DNA of 64,000 nucleotides from Meridianimarinicoccus aquatilis (GCF_004358675.1 NZ_SMZO01000018.1:1-64000); one strand, 5' to 3'; positions 34,510 to 43,576 are shown, numbered from the stretch's first letter. Notes: generated by a model not told the origin, from the letters alone. Translations and numbers: made by a program.

Positions 34510-35733
34510 TCAGCTCGCAGAGAACTTCAGCAGTTTGATCGCAGCAAAGTCGCTCACATCGCCGCCAACGCGCTTTGTTGCGTAGAACAGAACATGAGGC
34601 TTGGCCGAGAACGGATCGCGCAGAACCCGAAGGTCGGGACGCTCCGCGATGGTATAGCCCGCCGCAAAATCACCAAAAGCAATCGCCGCGCTGTCAGCTG
34701 CGATATCAGGCATCTGCTCGGCTATAAGAACCGGGTAGCCCATCAGGCGTGCAGGCTCTCCAGCGGCAAGGCCATCAGCCCAAAGGAACCGCCCGTCGGC
34801 ATCTTTCATCTTGCGCACAGCGCCGGCCGTCTTGGAATTCATTACAAAGCTCGCATTGGCGCGGTACTGTGCATCCAAGGCATAAACCAGTTCGATGATT
34901 GGATCAGACGGCGCCGTGGACGAAAAATCCCCCGACTGGCCAGACGCAACATATCCAAGGCTGCCCCAGGCCCAGCTTGCATTGTCCACCTGCGGATGGC
35001 TGAGAAAACCACGTGGTTTGTCCAGCCCATCACCGCTGATGAATGCCGACGCTTCGGCACGGGCAAATTTGTCGGCGATCCGGCTCGCCAGCCAGCTTTC
35101 AATGTCAAACGCGCTGTCATCCAGCAAACGCTGGCTCGCCTTCGGCAGGGCCGACAATTCATGCAAAGGGATCGGGATCCGGCTGATCACCGGCGTTGTC
35201 GTTTCTGTCAGCGACGAAGTCTCGTTGGTCCACGTATATCCAAGCTCGGAATGGTCTACGAGAACGTCATAGGAATTTGATTCAACGTTCACGACGGTGG
35301 AAATTGCCCGAATGGACGCGTTCGAACGAAGAACGCTTTGAATTGCGCCAGATGTCTGAGGATCAACAAGGTAACCGCCGTCGGCGTCCATGGCCGTAGA
35401 CATACTCTTGCTCTCCAAATCGAGGTCTCGCAGACCATCGTCATCACCATTGCGCAGATAGCCCCCAAAGGCCTGCTTATGTGACAGATCAAGGTCAGTG
35501 GCTGCGGAAAGTGTGGGGCGCGCGGCAAGTGCGGTCTTACGGTCCAGCATGTTCAATTTCTCTTCCTGTGCTTTGAGTTGAGTGGAAATTCCGGCGCGGA
35601 ATGTGGTCAGATCAGTCATCAGCCCAGCCAGCGCAGACTTCATGTCAAGCGCGGCGGTGCCAGGCGCGGAGGGCGTGCTGCAGGCGGCAGGCACAACCCC
35701 GCCGGCCCGAGCCTTGGTCTCGGGGTGAGTCAT
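34510..35733 (-). CDS. GTA g5: HK97-fold major capsid protein
   Basis: A 407-residue capsid precursor. Residues 1 to about 105 are charged and partly helical (KAQEEKLNMLDRKTAL) like the scaffolding delta domain that the g4 protease removes. The mature shell domain starts near KSMSTAMDADGGYLVDPQ. The ATG at 35733 follows AAGGA. The hairpin after the gene suits its need for high expression compared with the connector genes. Confidence 0.93.
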   Translation of the reverse strand: MTHPETKARAGGVVPAACSTPSAPGTAALDMKSALAGLMTDLTTFRAGISTQLKAQEEKLNMLDRKTALAARPTLSAATDLDLSHKQAFGGYLRNGDDDGLRDLDLESKSMSTAMDADGGYLVDPQTSGAIQSVLRSNASIRAISTVVNVESNSYDVLVDHSELGYTWTNETSSLTETTTPVISRIPIPLHELSALPKASQRLLDDSAFDIESWLASRIADKFARAEASAFISGDGLDKPRGFLSHPQVDNASWAWGSLGYVASGQSGDFSSTAPSDPIIELVYALDAQYRANASFVMNSKTAGAVRKMKDADGRFLWADGLAAGEPARLMGYPVLIAEQMPDIAADSAAIAFGDFAAGYTIAERPDLRVLRDPFSAKPHVLFYATKRVGGDVSDFAAIKLLKFSAS

Positions 35734-35768
35734 CTTTGGGATCCTTTTTCAGTTGGGGATGGGCCGGC

Positions 35769-36344
35769 TTATTCCGCGCTGGCCAGGTGACGGCGGGCGT
35801 CTTGGACAACCGCCGCCAATTCGCGAAACAACGTCTCGTCGGGCATGTCAGGGGCAGTCTCGGATTTTGCCCCGATGCGGGCCTCGGGCAGCATTGGAAA
35901 GGTCACAAGCGACACTTCCCACAACTCCACCTCGGCCAGCACCCGCCGCCCAGTGTCATTCTTGTGCGATCGCACCGTGCGATAGCCGATCGACAAGCCG
36001 TCAATCGCGCCCGCCTCTATGAGTGCGGCAGCCTCTCGGCCTCTGGCAACATCGGTCAACAGGCGACCTTTCACGTAAAGCCCCTTGCCGTCTTCGCGGA
36101 CCTCGTCCCAGATGCCGATAGGCTCTGCGGGGTTGTGCTGCCACAACAGCTTCACGCCCCGGCCCTTCGCCGCAAGATGCTGTAACGACGCCGCATACGC
36201 GCCTTGCTGCACCACATCGCCGCCCTGATCGATTTCGCCGAATAACGACGCATAACCCTCGATCCGGGTGCCATCGACCACCGATAGCCCCTCACCAAGC
36301 TGGCAGAACTTCCGCTCCAACCCGCTTTCAATCACCTGCTGCAT
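35769..36344 (-). CDS. GTA g4: HK97-type prohead protease
   Basis: A 191-residue S78-family serine protease. Catalytic His70 (LLWQHNP) and Ser118 (GLSIGYR) are visible. The N-terminal FEGYASLFGEID-like segment (IEGYASLFGEIDQGG) matches the fold. It trims the capsid N-terminus during head maturation. It lies directly upstream of the capsid gene, as in HK97-like phages. Confidence 0.93.
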   Translation of the reverse strand: MQQVIESGLERKFCQLGEGLSVVDGTRIEGYASLFGEIDQGGDVVQQGAYAASLQHLAAKGRGVKLLWQHNPAEPIGIWDEVREDGKGLYVKGRLLTDVARGREAAALIEAGAIDGLSIGYRTVRSHKNDTGRRVLAEVELWEVSLVTFPMLPEARIGAKSETAPDMPDETLFRELAAVVQDARRHLASAE

Positions 36345-36347
36345 CGC

Positions 36348-36608
36348 TCACATACCTCCGTTCGGGGCGACCGTGACAAGCGAGCTGACCGCCTGGGCCA
36401 AGATCGTCGCCACAACACCATACACCGTCAGCCAAAGTCGCTTTTCCAGCCGCTCCATCAAAAGCTCGATCCGGGTCAAGCGACCATCGATGCCCTCAAA
36501 CTGCATTTGAAGCAGCTTTTCATGGGCCTCGCGCACTTGGGCCGGCCCATAGTCGAACGGCTCGTACAAGAACCGCGACCCACCGGGCGGACGCCTGAGA
36601 TCACTCAT
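36348..36608 (-). CDS. GTA g3.5: small head-region membrane-type protein
   Basis: An 86-residue protein of the GTA g3.5 family. The first half (FLYEPFDYGPAQVREAHEKL) is polar and helical; the second half holds a hydrophobic segment (about 58-76, VYGVVATILAQAVSSLV). It is conserved between portal and protease genes of GTAs and annotated as a head formation protein; the mechanism is unknown. Four-base overlap with the portal gene. Confidence 0.85.
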   Translation of the reverse strand: MSDLRRPPGGSRFLYEPFDYGPAQVREAHEKLLQMQFEGIDGRLTRIELLMERLEKRLWLTVYGVVATILAQAVSSLVTVAPNGGM

Positions 36609-37810
36609 CCGCCCTCCCCGACGCTGCGTGGCGGCAGCCCGAGCATCGCCCGCTTCTCATCATCTGTCAGGAAATCCGCAGCGGCGACCCGGCGCCACTG
36701 GGCCTCCCGTTCCGCCGACAAGGCGGGCACGCTGTCAAGATCGACCTGGATCTCTACCGTTTCGCCGGTAAAGCGACCAAGAAACGCGCTCAACTGAGCA
36801 ACCACACGGCTGGCCAAAGGCAGAACCGTTAGCCGGTAAAATGCCCGGTTCGCCTCTTGATAGTTGGCGTAGGTCGCGTCGCCAGGAATCCCGAGCAACA
36901 TAGGCGGCACACCAAAAGCCAATGCGATCTCTCGCGCGGCGGCTTCCTTGGTTTTCTGGAATTCCATGTCAGACGGGCTGAACCCCATGGGCTTCCAATC
37001 CAATCCACCCTCCAGCAACATGGGGCGGCCAGCATTGCGCGCGCCCATGTAATTGGTGGTGATCTCATCGACCAGGCGCTCGTACAGGTCGCCGGGCATC
37101 ATCCCCTGGCCCTCCGAATTGTGATAGGTGATCGCCCCTGACGGCCGCGCCGCGTTATCAAGCAGCGCCTTCGACCACCGCGAAGCCGCATTGTGCACCT
37201 CTACTGCACCGGCGGCCGCCTGCATTGGCGCCAGCCCATAGTGATCATCCGTCGGGTGAAAGCTGCGGATATGACAGATCGGCGGCACCTCAGCCGTCAT
37301 ATCGAACCGGCGCACCTTGCTGCCAACCCGATACTCGTATGCGGCGGGCCACCCGTCACTACCGGGCAGAACGCGCATCCGGTCCGGGCGCAAGGCATGC
37401 AACTCCAGTGGAAGCACGCCCATCGCACCACCTGCCGCCTCAAGATACCCATTGCCCGTCAAAAGCAGCTGCCCATAGACCGCTTCAAGCAACTCAGCCC
37501 GGCCCTGCGCCGGATTTGGTCGCGCCACAAGACAGCCCATTGGGTGCGTCTCGTATCGGCACGCGCTATCTTGAACGATCAGAGGAAGGGCAGCGGCGGC
37601 TTCAGCGATCATCTTGACCGATCTGAACCCGACAGGGTTCCCTGCAAAACCGTGGCGAACCAACGACGCACTATCCCGCGCAACGCCAAGCCCTCCGCCT
37701 CCCGCAGCCGCCATGGCCAATGCGGCCCCGGTCGCGGCTTTGCGTTGCGGCGCAGCCGGTGGCGGCAGCGGGCTTTTCGGCGCATCGCGTTTTAGGAAAT
37801 CCAGTTTCAT
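36605..37810 (-). CDS. GTA g3: portal protein (HK97 type)
   Basis: A 401-residue portal protein. ICHIRSFHPTDDHYGLAPMQAA and the helix EIALAFGVPPMLLGIPGDATYANYQEA split around residues 285-310 are HK97 portal hallmarks. Twelve copies form the DNA gateway. The ATG at 37810 has AAGGA nine bases upstream; GTG 37816 is possible. Confidence 0.93.
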   Translation of the reverse strand: MKLDFLKRDAPKSPLPPPAAPQRKAATGAALAMAAAGGGGLGVARDSASLVRHGFAGNPVGFRSVKMIAEAAAALPLIVQDSACRYETHPMGCLVARPNPAQGRAELLEAVYGQLLLTGNGYLEAAGGAMGVLPLELHALRPDRMRVLPGSDGWPAAYEYRVGSKVRRFDMTAEVPPICHIRSFHPTDDHYGLAPMQAAAGAVEVHNAASRWSKALLDNAARPSGAITYHNSEGQGMMPGDLYERLVDEITTNYMGARNAGRPMLLEGGLDWKPMGFSPSDMEFQKTKEAAAREIALAFGVPPMLLGIPGDATYANYQEANRAFYRLTVLPLASRVVAQLSAFLGRFTGETVEIQVDLDSVPALSAEREAQWRRVAAADFLTDDEKRAMLGLPPRSVGEGG

Positions 37811-37900
37811 AGGCACATGTCCTTTCTGTCCGCCAGAGCGGTTTGCCCCAGCTTCAGGGCGATCAAGTCTGACAAGGGTGGGCCAACCCGGCCCTTAGGA

Positions 37901-39295
37901 TCAGAGCTGGCGCAGCCGCGGCTGCCGGAACCCCGCCGCAGGATCAAGCACCAGATCCTGAAGCGCCCATACCAGCGCATCCACCCGGTCCGGGCTTCCG
38001 CGGCCTTCGAAACCGCGCACCGTCATCTGACACATCTGCTCTTCCAAATCGGCCAAACAGCCACGGCGATGCTTCACACGGCCCTGTTCGTACAAGGCAG
38101 CGACAGGTTCTGCCCGCGCGGCTTTGCCTCGGCTGGCCCGAACAGCGCGATACGGCACCAAGGGGTCCACTTGCCGAATGACGCTTTCCACCAGATTGCC
38201 GCCCTGATTGACCTCTGCGACCAACCGCTCAGCCCCGTGCCGCGACATCGCGGCCAGTGCTGCCTCGGCCCAGCCTTGGGGACTTGCCCCCTGAATGGTG
38301 CAATCCTCTATCACATAGGCCTGCCAGTCCTGCGGCGCCCCCGACATGCGAACCCCGGCAACAACGATGCCGCAACTGTCCGACGTGCCATGACCGCTGA
38401 CAGGGGGATCAACCGCAACGACAACACGGTCCAAATCGGGTATCCGTTCCACCTGCAACGCCTCAAGCATCGCAAGCGTCCAAAGCGCACCCTCGGCATC
38501 CTCAAGCAAAATACCGTCCAACTCTTGGCGACCCAGCCGCGTCCCCGCATACCGCTCCCGAACCTCGGCCAAAAAGCTGTCAGCCAAATAGGCACTGTTC
38601 GCCTCGGTTGGCGCATGACTGACCACGGTGGACGGGTTATCGAGGATCCGCTTCAGCACGCTGACATTCCGGGGTGTCGTGGTCACGACTTGCCGGGGCG
38701 TCTGGCCAAGCCGCAAACCAAATTGCAACATGTCCCACGCGTCCTCAGCCTTCTTCCACTTGGCAAGCTCATCTACCCAAGCCGCATCAAACTGCGGACC
38801 TCTCAAGCTTTCTGGCTCGTGTGCCGAAAACACTTGCGCAACCGCACCATTGGGCCAAACCAACCGCTTGCGCGTGGCCTCCCAAACCGGGCGGCGATCC
38901 GGGGGCGAACAGGCCAGAATTCCGCTGTCGCCCATCACCATGACCTCGCGCACCTGCTCAATGGTTTCTCCAACCAAGGCCACACGCTTTGATCGGCCCG
39001 GCGCCAAGGGGGTCGCGCCTTCGACCTCTGCACGCACCCATTCAGCGCCCGCACGGGTCTTGCCCGCCCCACGCCCCCCCATGATGACCCAAGTGCGCCA
39101 GTCGCCCTCTGGGGCCAACTGATGATCCAGCGCCCAGAATTCGAAAATATAGGGGAGCGCAAGAAGCGCTCCCTCGGTGAGTTCATTCAGAAACGCTTCC
39201 CGAACCTCCGTCGGCGCGGAGGCAAGCAAGACGCCGCCCGATCTCAAGTCTGGCTGCGTCGAAATCGACGGCGTAGTCTCCGACAATTCCAGCAT
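37901..39295 (-). CDS. GTA g2: large terminase (packaging ATPase/nuclease)
   Basis: A TerL of about 464 residues. The N-terminal ATPase has a Walker A (GGRGAGKTRAG, near residue 75) and a Walker B region (AAWVDELAKWK). The C-terminal RNase H-like nuclease has VVAVDPPVSG, followed by EVNQGG and SPDRVDALVWAL. It pumps host DNA of about 4 kb into GTA heads without sequence specificity. The frame overlaps g1 by over 100 bases if ATG 39295 is used; a start further in cannot be excluded. Confidence 0.92.
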   Translation of the reverse strand: MLELSETTPSISTQPDLRSGGVLLASAPTEVREAFLNELTEGALLALPYIFEFWALDHQLAPEGDWRTWVIMGGRGAGKTRAGAEWVRAEVEGATPLAPGRSKRVALVGETIEQVREVMVMGDSGILACSPPDRRPVWEATRKRLVWPNGAVAQVFSAHEPESLRGPQFDAAWVDELAKWKKAEDAWDMLQFGLRLGQTPRQVVTTTPRNVSVLKRILDNPSTVVSHAPTEANSAYLADSFLAEVRERYAGTRLGRQELDGILLEDAEGALWTLAMLEALQVERIPDLDRVVVAVDPPVSGHGTSDSCGIVVAGVRMSGAPQDWQAYVIEDCTIQGASPQGWAEAALAAMSRHGAERLVAEVNQGGNLVESVIRQVDPLVPYRAVRASRGKAARAEPVAALYEQGRVKHRRGCLADLEEQMCQMTVRGFEGRGSPDRVDALVWALQDLVLDPAAGFRQPRLRQL

Positions 39296-39524
39296 CTGTT
39301 TTCGCTTTTTGTTCAAGGCGTTCCCTTTCGGCAAGGGCCGTCTGCAAGGCCTGTTTCAGTTCCTTGAGAAGCCGGTTGGCTTCTCCACCGTTACTCAACT
39401 CGTCAACATCCAACTGGTCGACCAGCTTGTTCAGCGCGCGTGTGGCGCGATGAAACGTCTGCTGCGCCTCGGAAAAAACTTCTTCCGAGCTTCCATCACC
39501 CAACTTCGGGTAAATCATTGTCAT
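39183..39524 (-). CDS. GTA g1: small terminase-like protein
   Basis: A 113-residue, mostly helical and acidic protein (MTMIYPKLGDGSSEEVF, then long helices ALNKLVDQLD and LLKELKQALQTALAERE). Position as first gene of the cluster and helical content match GTA g1, a TerS-like component that helps the large terminase. Starts at 39524 or 39518 are both possible; an upstream ATG (39566) would add an arginine-rich leader and is less likely. The 3' half overlaps g2. Confidence 0.8.
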   Translation of the reverse strand: MTMIYPKLGDGSSEEVFSEAQQTFHRATRALNKLVDQLDVDELSNGGEANRLLKELKQALQTALAERERLEQKAKTDAGIVGDYAVDFDAARLEIGRRLACLRADGGSGSVSE

Positions 39525-39626
39525 GTACGAAACCCGCCTCTCTCGTTCTCCCGTCGAGAGAGCCATGAAAAAAGCGGCTAGGGAGTGTCCCTTGCCGCCT
39601 TGCCCATGTCTTCCAGCTTGCCTAAA

Positions 39627-39655
39627 GGTATACGTTGGACCGTTCGCTTTGTCAA
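39627..39655 (-). promoter_or_regulatory. Putative sigma-70 promoter of the GTA cluster
   Basis: Read on the minus strand: TTGACA (39655-39650), a 17-base spacer, then TATACC (39632-39627). This is close to the consensus and lies about 100 bases before g1. It is downstream of the mltG terminator, so GTA transcription should start here. Regulatory sites for GafA or CtrA were not recognised. Confidence 0.6.
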
Positions 39656-39806
39656 TCTAAACAGGTACTTAGAACAAATCGGGTCCGTTCTCTGCGTTAG
39701 GACTTTCCGGCAAATATACAAAAACGAGCGCCCCGTTTGCCTTATTTCCAAGGCCAAAAACGATACCAAATTATTAATGCGCAGCCAGTTCCCTGATAGT
39801 CCCATA

Positions 39807-39835
39807 CAAAAACGCCGCCCCGAAATGGGACGGCG
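39807..39835 (-). terminator. Intrinsic terminator of the fabF-mltG operon
   Basis: Minus strand: CGCCGTCCC / GGGGCGGCG stem (one T-G pair), 5-base loop and TTTTTG, 47 bases after the mltG stop. It separates the housekeeping operon from the GTA cluster. Confidence 0.8.
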
Positions 39836-39881
39836 CATAATGACAGGCGTGCTTCGGACCATGCCGAAAACGACTCGGTCC

Positions 39882-41033
39882 CTATTGGTTTTGCTGCTCG
39901 ATCCGGCGCCAGCGCTGCACGTTGATGTTATGTTCGGCCAGCGTCTCGGCAAAGACGTGCCCGCCAGTGCCATCTGCCACGAAAAACAAGAACTCCGTCT
40001 GCGCCGGGTTCAAGGCGGCTTCAATCGCTTCGCGCCCCGGATTGGCGATGGGCGTCGGCGGTAGCGCGTCAATCACATAGGTGTTGTAGGGCGTCGCACG
40101 GTTCAACTCGCTGCGGAGCAGGCCACGGCCGAGAACCCCTTCACCATTTGTGAGGCCGTAAATCACCGTCGGGTCAGTCTGCAACCGCATCCCTTGGTTC
40201 AGGCGGTTGATGAACACGCTAGACACCCAGGGACGTTCTTCTGCGACAGCCGTCTCTTTTTCGATAATCGACGCAAGGATAAGCGCCTCATAGGCATCCG
40301 CCAAAGGCAATCCTTCGGCGCGCCCTTGCCATGCCTCAGCCAAGGCAATCTGCTGCCGTTCGCGCATCCGGTCCAGCAACAGGTTGCGATCCGACCCGAT
40401 CGCCACATCGTAGCTGCCCGGCGCAAGCCAACCTTCATCGGGGACAGTCTCAACGGTTCCCGCAAGGAATGTCACTTTCCGAAGCACATCGGTTATCTGC
40501 CAGCTTGTGACACCTTCAGCGACAGTCACACGCGTGCGCGCGAACCCCTGCTCGATCAAACGAACCAATTCATCAGGCAGATCCGCGCCCAACTCCACAT
40601 TGGCGACCTCGGTGTAATCTCCGGTGCTGGGGTCCAATTCGCGCACGCGGATGTCGGCCGCGGCCACCCCGATGCGCAAGTTGATGTCACTCCCACACGT
40701 GCTGGCACCGCTACGGGTGACCAGATCAACGATCGTCTCCATCGAACTCTTCGGCGGGATCAGAAAATTACCGGCCTTCAGGGCCGAAGATTTCTCGGTG
40801 TAATCCGCCGCCACACGCATCAGGGCAGGATGGTCCACAGCGCCGCGTTCAGCCAGATCGTCGGAGACAGATTTCATGGTTGCGCCGCGCGGCACACTGA
40901 AACAAACCGCCTCAGCCAATGGCCCGGGCGAACGCCACAGGCTTTGCGCCATCGTCACGGCCACAGCCGCGCCAATCAGAAGAACGACAAACAAGGTCAG
41001 CGCATTCGACGCTATGGACCGCCACATAAGCAT
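39882..41033 (-). CDS. mltG: MltG: endolytic murein transglycosylase
   Basis: A 383-residue YceG/MltG protein. A single membrane anchor (about residues 9-30) is followed by a LysM-like region and the catalytic domain, with the essential glutamate in ILASIIEKETAV. GMRLQTDPTVIYGL and ALPPTPIANPGREAIEAAL are conserved. It cuts nascent glycan strands and is thought to set their length. Its ATG shares bases with the fabF stop (TGATG), so both are cotranslated. Confidence 0.94.
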   Translation of the reverse strand: MLMWRSIASNALTLFVVLLIGAAVAVTMAQSLWRSPGPLAEAVCFSVPRGATMKSVSDDLAERGAVDHPALMRVAADYTEKSSALKAGNFLIPPKSSMETIVDLVTRSGASTCGSDINLRIGVAAADIRVRELDPSTGDYTEVANVELGADLPDELVRLIEQGFARTRVTVAEGVTSWQITDVLRKVTFLAGTVETVPDEGWLAPGSYDVAIGSDRNLLLDRMRERQQIALAEAWQGRAEGLPLADAYEALILASIIEKETAVAEERPWVSSVFINRLNQGMRLQTDPTVIYGLTNGEGVLGRGLLRSELNRATPYNTYVIDALPPTPIANPGREAIEAALNPAQTEFLFFVADGTGGHVFAETLAEHNINVQRWRRIEQQNQ

Positions 41034-42295
41034 CAGGGCGCCACCTTGCCCATAATCAGCGTGGCGTTGGTTCCGCCAAAGCCAAAGGAATTCGACAGAA
41101 CAACGTCAATCTTGCGCTCTCGCTTGGAGTTTGGTGCCAAATCAATCGCGCTATCGACATCTGGTGTGTCAAGATTGATGGTTGGCGGCGCGACTTGGTC
41201 GCGCAAAGCAAGTATGCAGAAAATCGCCTCGACTGACCCCGCTGCGCCCAACAAGTGCCCGATGGCGGACTTTGTCGAACTCATCGTCGCCTGCGCGGCT
41301 GCATCGCCCAAAAGTCGCTCAACAGCGCCCAACTCGATCGTATCGGCCATGGTCGATGTGCCGTGTGCGTTGATGTAATCAATCGCGGACGGTTCCAGTC
41401 CGGCACGGCTCAAAGCCATACGCATCGCCCGTTCCCCGCCCTCGCCGGATTCTGACGGAGCCGTGATGTGATACGCGTCCCCGGACAAGCCATAACCCAA
41501 AACCTCGGCATAGATCTTTGCACCGCGCGCCTTGGCATGTTCATATTCTTCCAGAACGACGACGCCTGCGCCCTCGCCCATAACAAAGCCGTCCCGATCT
41601 GCGTCATAGGGGCGGCTCGCTGTTTTCGGGTCATCGCCCCGCTTGGTGGACAGCGCCTTGCACGCGTTGAACCCCGCAATGCCAATCTCGCAAATCGGGC
41701 TTTCTGCACCCCCCGCAACCATGACATCCGCATCGCCCCACTGAATCAGACGGGCCGCATCACCAATGGCATGCGCGCCAGTGGAACACGCTGTCACAAC
41801 GGCATGGTTCGGTCCTTTGAACCTGTAGCGGATACTTACGTGACCGGAAATCAAGTTGATCAACGCCCCTGGAATAAAGAAGGGGGACACCCGGCGCGGC
41901 CCGCGTTCCTTCAGCAAAACGGACGTCTCTGCAATCGTGCTTAACCCGCCAATGCCGGACCCGATCATCACGCCAGTGCGCTCAAGGCTTTCCTGATCCG
42001 TTGGCATCCAGCCAGCGTCCTCGATAGCCTGTGTCGCCGCGGACATACCGTACAGGATGAAATCATCCACCTTGCGGCGTTCCTTCGGTTCCATCCAGTC
42101 ATCGGGGTTAAAGGTCCCGTCGCTACCATCCCCGATTGGGATTTCGCACGCATAGGTCGTTGCCAAATGGCTTGCGTCAAAGCGCGTGATCGGCCCCGCG
42201 CCGGACTCGCCTGCAAGCAAACGTTGCCAGGTCGGCTCTACTCCGTTGCCCAGCGGCGTGACCATTCCCAATCCAGTGACGACTACTCGGCGCAT
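41033..42295 (-). CDS. fabF: Beta-ketoacyl-ACP synthase II
   Basis: A 420-residue KAS II starting MRRVVVTGLGMVTPLG. The catalytic triad is intact: Cys in VTACSTGAHAIGDA, His in NAHGTSTMADTIEL and His in KSAIGHLLGAAG. It elongates acyl-ACP with malonyl-ACP in fatty acid synthesis. The start at 42295 matches the universal N-terminus; the frame is open 19 codons upstream. In relatives acpP lies directly upstream, but here a divergent small gene does. Confidence 0.95.
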   Translation of the reverse strand: MRRVVVTGLGMVTPLGNGVEPTWQRLLAGESGAGPITRFDASHLATTYACEIPIGDGSDGTFNPDDWMEPKERRKVDDFILYGMSAATQAIEDAGWMPTDQESLERTGVMIGSGIGGLSTIAETSVLLKERGPRRVSPFFIPGALINLISGHVSIRYRFKGPNHAVVTACSTGAHAIGDAARLIQWGDADVMVAGGAESPICEIGIAGFNACKALSTKRGDDPKTASRPYDADRDGFVMGEGAGVVVLEEYEHAKARGAKIYAEVLGYGLSGDAYHITAPSESGEGGERAMRMALSRAGLEPSAIDYINAHGTSTMADTIELGAVERLLGDAAAQATMSSTKSAIGHLLGAAGSVEAIFCILALRDQVAPPTINLDTPDVDSAIDLAPNSKRERKIDVVLSNSFGFGGTNATLIMGKVAP

Positions 42296-42515
42296 TCTCG
42301 GCCCCCGTTTCGTGTTTTCGCTGCAGTGCCTGATAGCGTGGCTTGGGGGCATGGGGCAAGCGCAAGCGCGTTCAACAAGGCTCTCGCCTACCCAAAAGGG
42401 TATTAACCACTATGCCAAACGGCGCTCGTTTACGCCTCTGCGAGACTGATAAACATGGGCGGCGGTCTTTATAACGATTGAAGGAACAGTCCCCTCGCAG
42501 AGACGGAGAAAAAAT

Positions 42516-42812
42516 ATGACCCGGATTACACTTATCAGCCTGCTCGCACTTGGCTTGGCCGCTCCTCTGCCAACTCTCGCAGCGTCGCTCAGCCCGCTTG
42601 ATGCCGAGATGTCGCTCAGCGATCCGTTCAACGCACCTGCGGCGACCAACCTTGCAGAGCCGGCGCAACAGTCCAAAGACAAAGACGCTTCGGAATTCCG
42701 CTTCGTTGATGGTGATGTGCTCACGGGTGCGCCGCTGCGCGACATCTTGCCAGAAAATCAGTGGGCCGCACCGAAAGCTGCCAATGCCAACAACCTGCTG
42801 ATCCGCCGCTAA
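42516..42812 (+). CDS. Small secreted protein of unknown function
   Basis: A 98-residue protein with a clear signal peptide (TLISLLALGLAAPLPTLAA, cleavage near residue 23). The mature part is short, acidic and without cysteines (SLSPLDAEMSLSDPFNAP; DGDVLTGAPLRDILPENQW). GGAGA precedes the ATG. No known domain was recognised. It is transcribed away from fabF and convergently with the MOSC gene. Confidence 0.7.
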   Translation: MTRITLISLLALGLAAPLPTLAASLSPLDAEMSLSDPFNAPAATNLAEPAQQSKDKDASEFRFVDGDVLTGAPLRDILPENQWAAPKAANANNLLIRR

Positions 42813-42815
42813 AGC

Positions 42816-43268
42816 CTAAGCCAAAGGGGCCACCTCGGCCCCGAAACTGATGTGGCCCGGCTCAAGCACCTTTGCCGTCCAGCCACCATGCCCCCGCATG
42901 GCATTGTACCCGCCAGGTCCAAGAACCTCTTCCATGCGAGAACACGGCGCGCAGATGGTCGTGATCTCGATAACGGCGGTTCCCAGCCGCAGCGGAACAC
43001 CGCGCAGCGCGATCAGATTGATACCTGACACACAAATGTTCCGCCGCAGCACACTGGGCTGAACAATGTCACGCCCCAACAGGCTCGCAATGACCGGAAG
43101 ATGCTCGGTCTGGATCAAAGTCACCGACCGGCGGTTGGCACGGCTGTGCCGATCCCCAACCAAACCGGTCAACTCGACGTCGGTCGCTGTCACCTCACGC
43201 ACCTCGCCGCGACGCTCTGTGCGCAAACCGATCCAATCGATGCGTCCCGCACCGGCATGTGTCGCCAT
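42816..43268 (-). CDS. MOSC domain protein
   Basis: A 150-residue stand-alone MOSC protein (WIGLRTERRGEVREV; LVGDRHSRANRRSVTLIQ; the conserved cysteine in TICAPCSRMEEVLGPGGYNAMRG). MOSC domains bind molybdenum cofactor or carry sulfur; the exact substrate is unknown. It is the last gene of the recA-alaS-DUF1330 stretch. The frame has a stop 17 codons upstream, so ATG 43268 is the only standard start. Confidence 0.85.
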   Translation of the reverse strand: MATHAGAGRIDWIGLRTERRGEVREVTATDVELTGLVGDRHSRANRRSVTLIQTEHLPVIASLLGRDIVQPSVLRRNICVSGINLIALRGVPLRLGTAVIEITTICAPCSRMEEVLGPGGYNAMRGHGGWTAKVLEPGHISFGAEVAPLA

Positions 43269-43285
43269 GAGGCTTGCCAGATCGA

Positions 43286-43576
43286 TCAGCTGTCCAATTC
43301 CTCGACGATGACCAACTCACGCTCTGCTGCACCTTTGGCGTGACCCAAGGCTTCTTGATACGTGGCCGATTCATAGCAAGCGACCGCAGCTTCAACGCTT
43401 GGAAACCGCGCGACGACGTTACGAGGCCTCTCCGGCCCCTCCATTTGTACGAACCGCCCGCCGCGGGCTAAAAAGACGCCGCCATGTTCGGCAATCGCCT
43501 TTGTCGCCAGCGCGGCGTACTTCTTGTACGGCTCTTCGTCCGTCACAGTAACATGCGCAATCCAAAGAGCGGTCAT
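43286..43576 (-). CDS. DUF1330 protein
   Basis: A 96-residue ferredoxin-like alpha/beta barrel monomer of the DUF1330 family: [24 protein letters not shown], then [19 protein letters not shown] and [21 protein letters not shown]. These small proteins are common next to housekeeping genes; no activity is established. Its ATG overlaps the alaS stop by four bases, so it is translated together with alaS. Confidence 0.88.
   Translation of the reverse strand: MTALWIAHVTVTDEEPYKKYAALATKAIAEHGGVFLARGGRFVQMEGPERPRNVVARFPSVEAAVACYESATYQEALGHAKGAAERELVIVEELDS

Larger units (their letters stand above)
24784..39524 (-). mobile_element. Complete RcGTA-type gene transfer agent cluster (g1-g15 plus a DUF2793 gene)
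   Basis: Seventeen head, tail and packaging genes plus a terminal DUF2793 gene, all on the minus strand, in the order known from Rhodobacter capsulatus: g1, terminase, portal, g3.5, protease, capsid, three connector genes, tail tube, two chaperone-region genes, tape measure, distal tail, hub, peptidase and megatron. Every reading frame is intact. Neighbouring genes mostly overlap by 1-11 bases, indicating one long transcript. There is no integrase, replication or lysis gene, as expected for a domesticated particle that packages random host DNA. Lysis, regulation (GafA-like) and head-spike genes are encoded elsewhere in such genomes. Confidence 0.93.

Noticed and set aside
37817-38992. A 391-codon plus-strand open frame opposite the GTA terminase
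   Set aside because: Antisense shadow of TerL.
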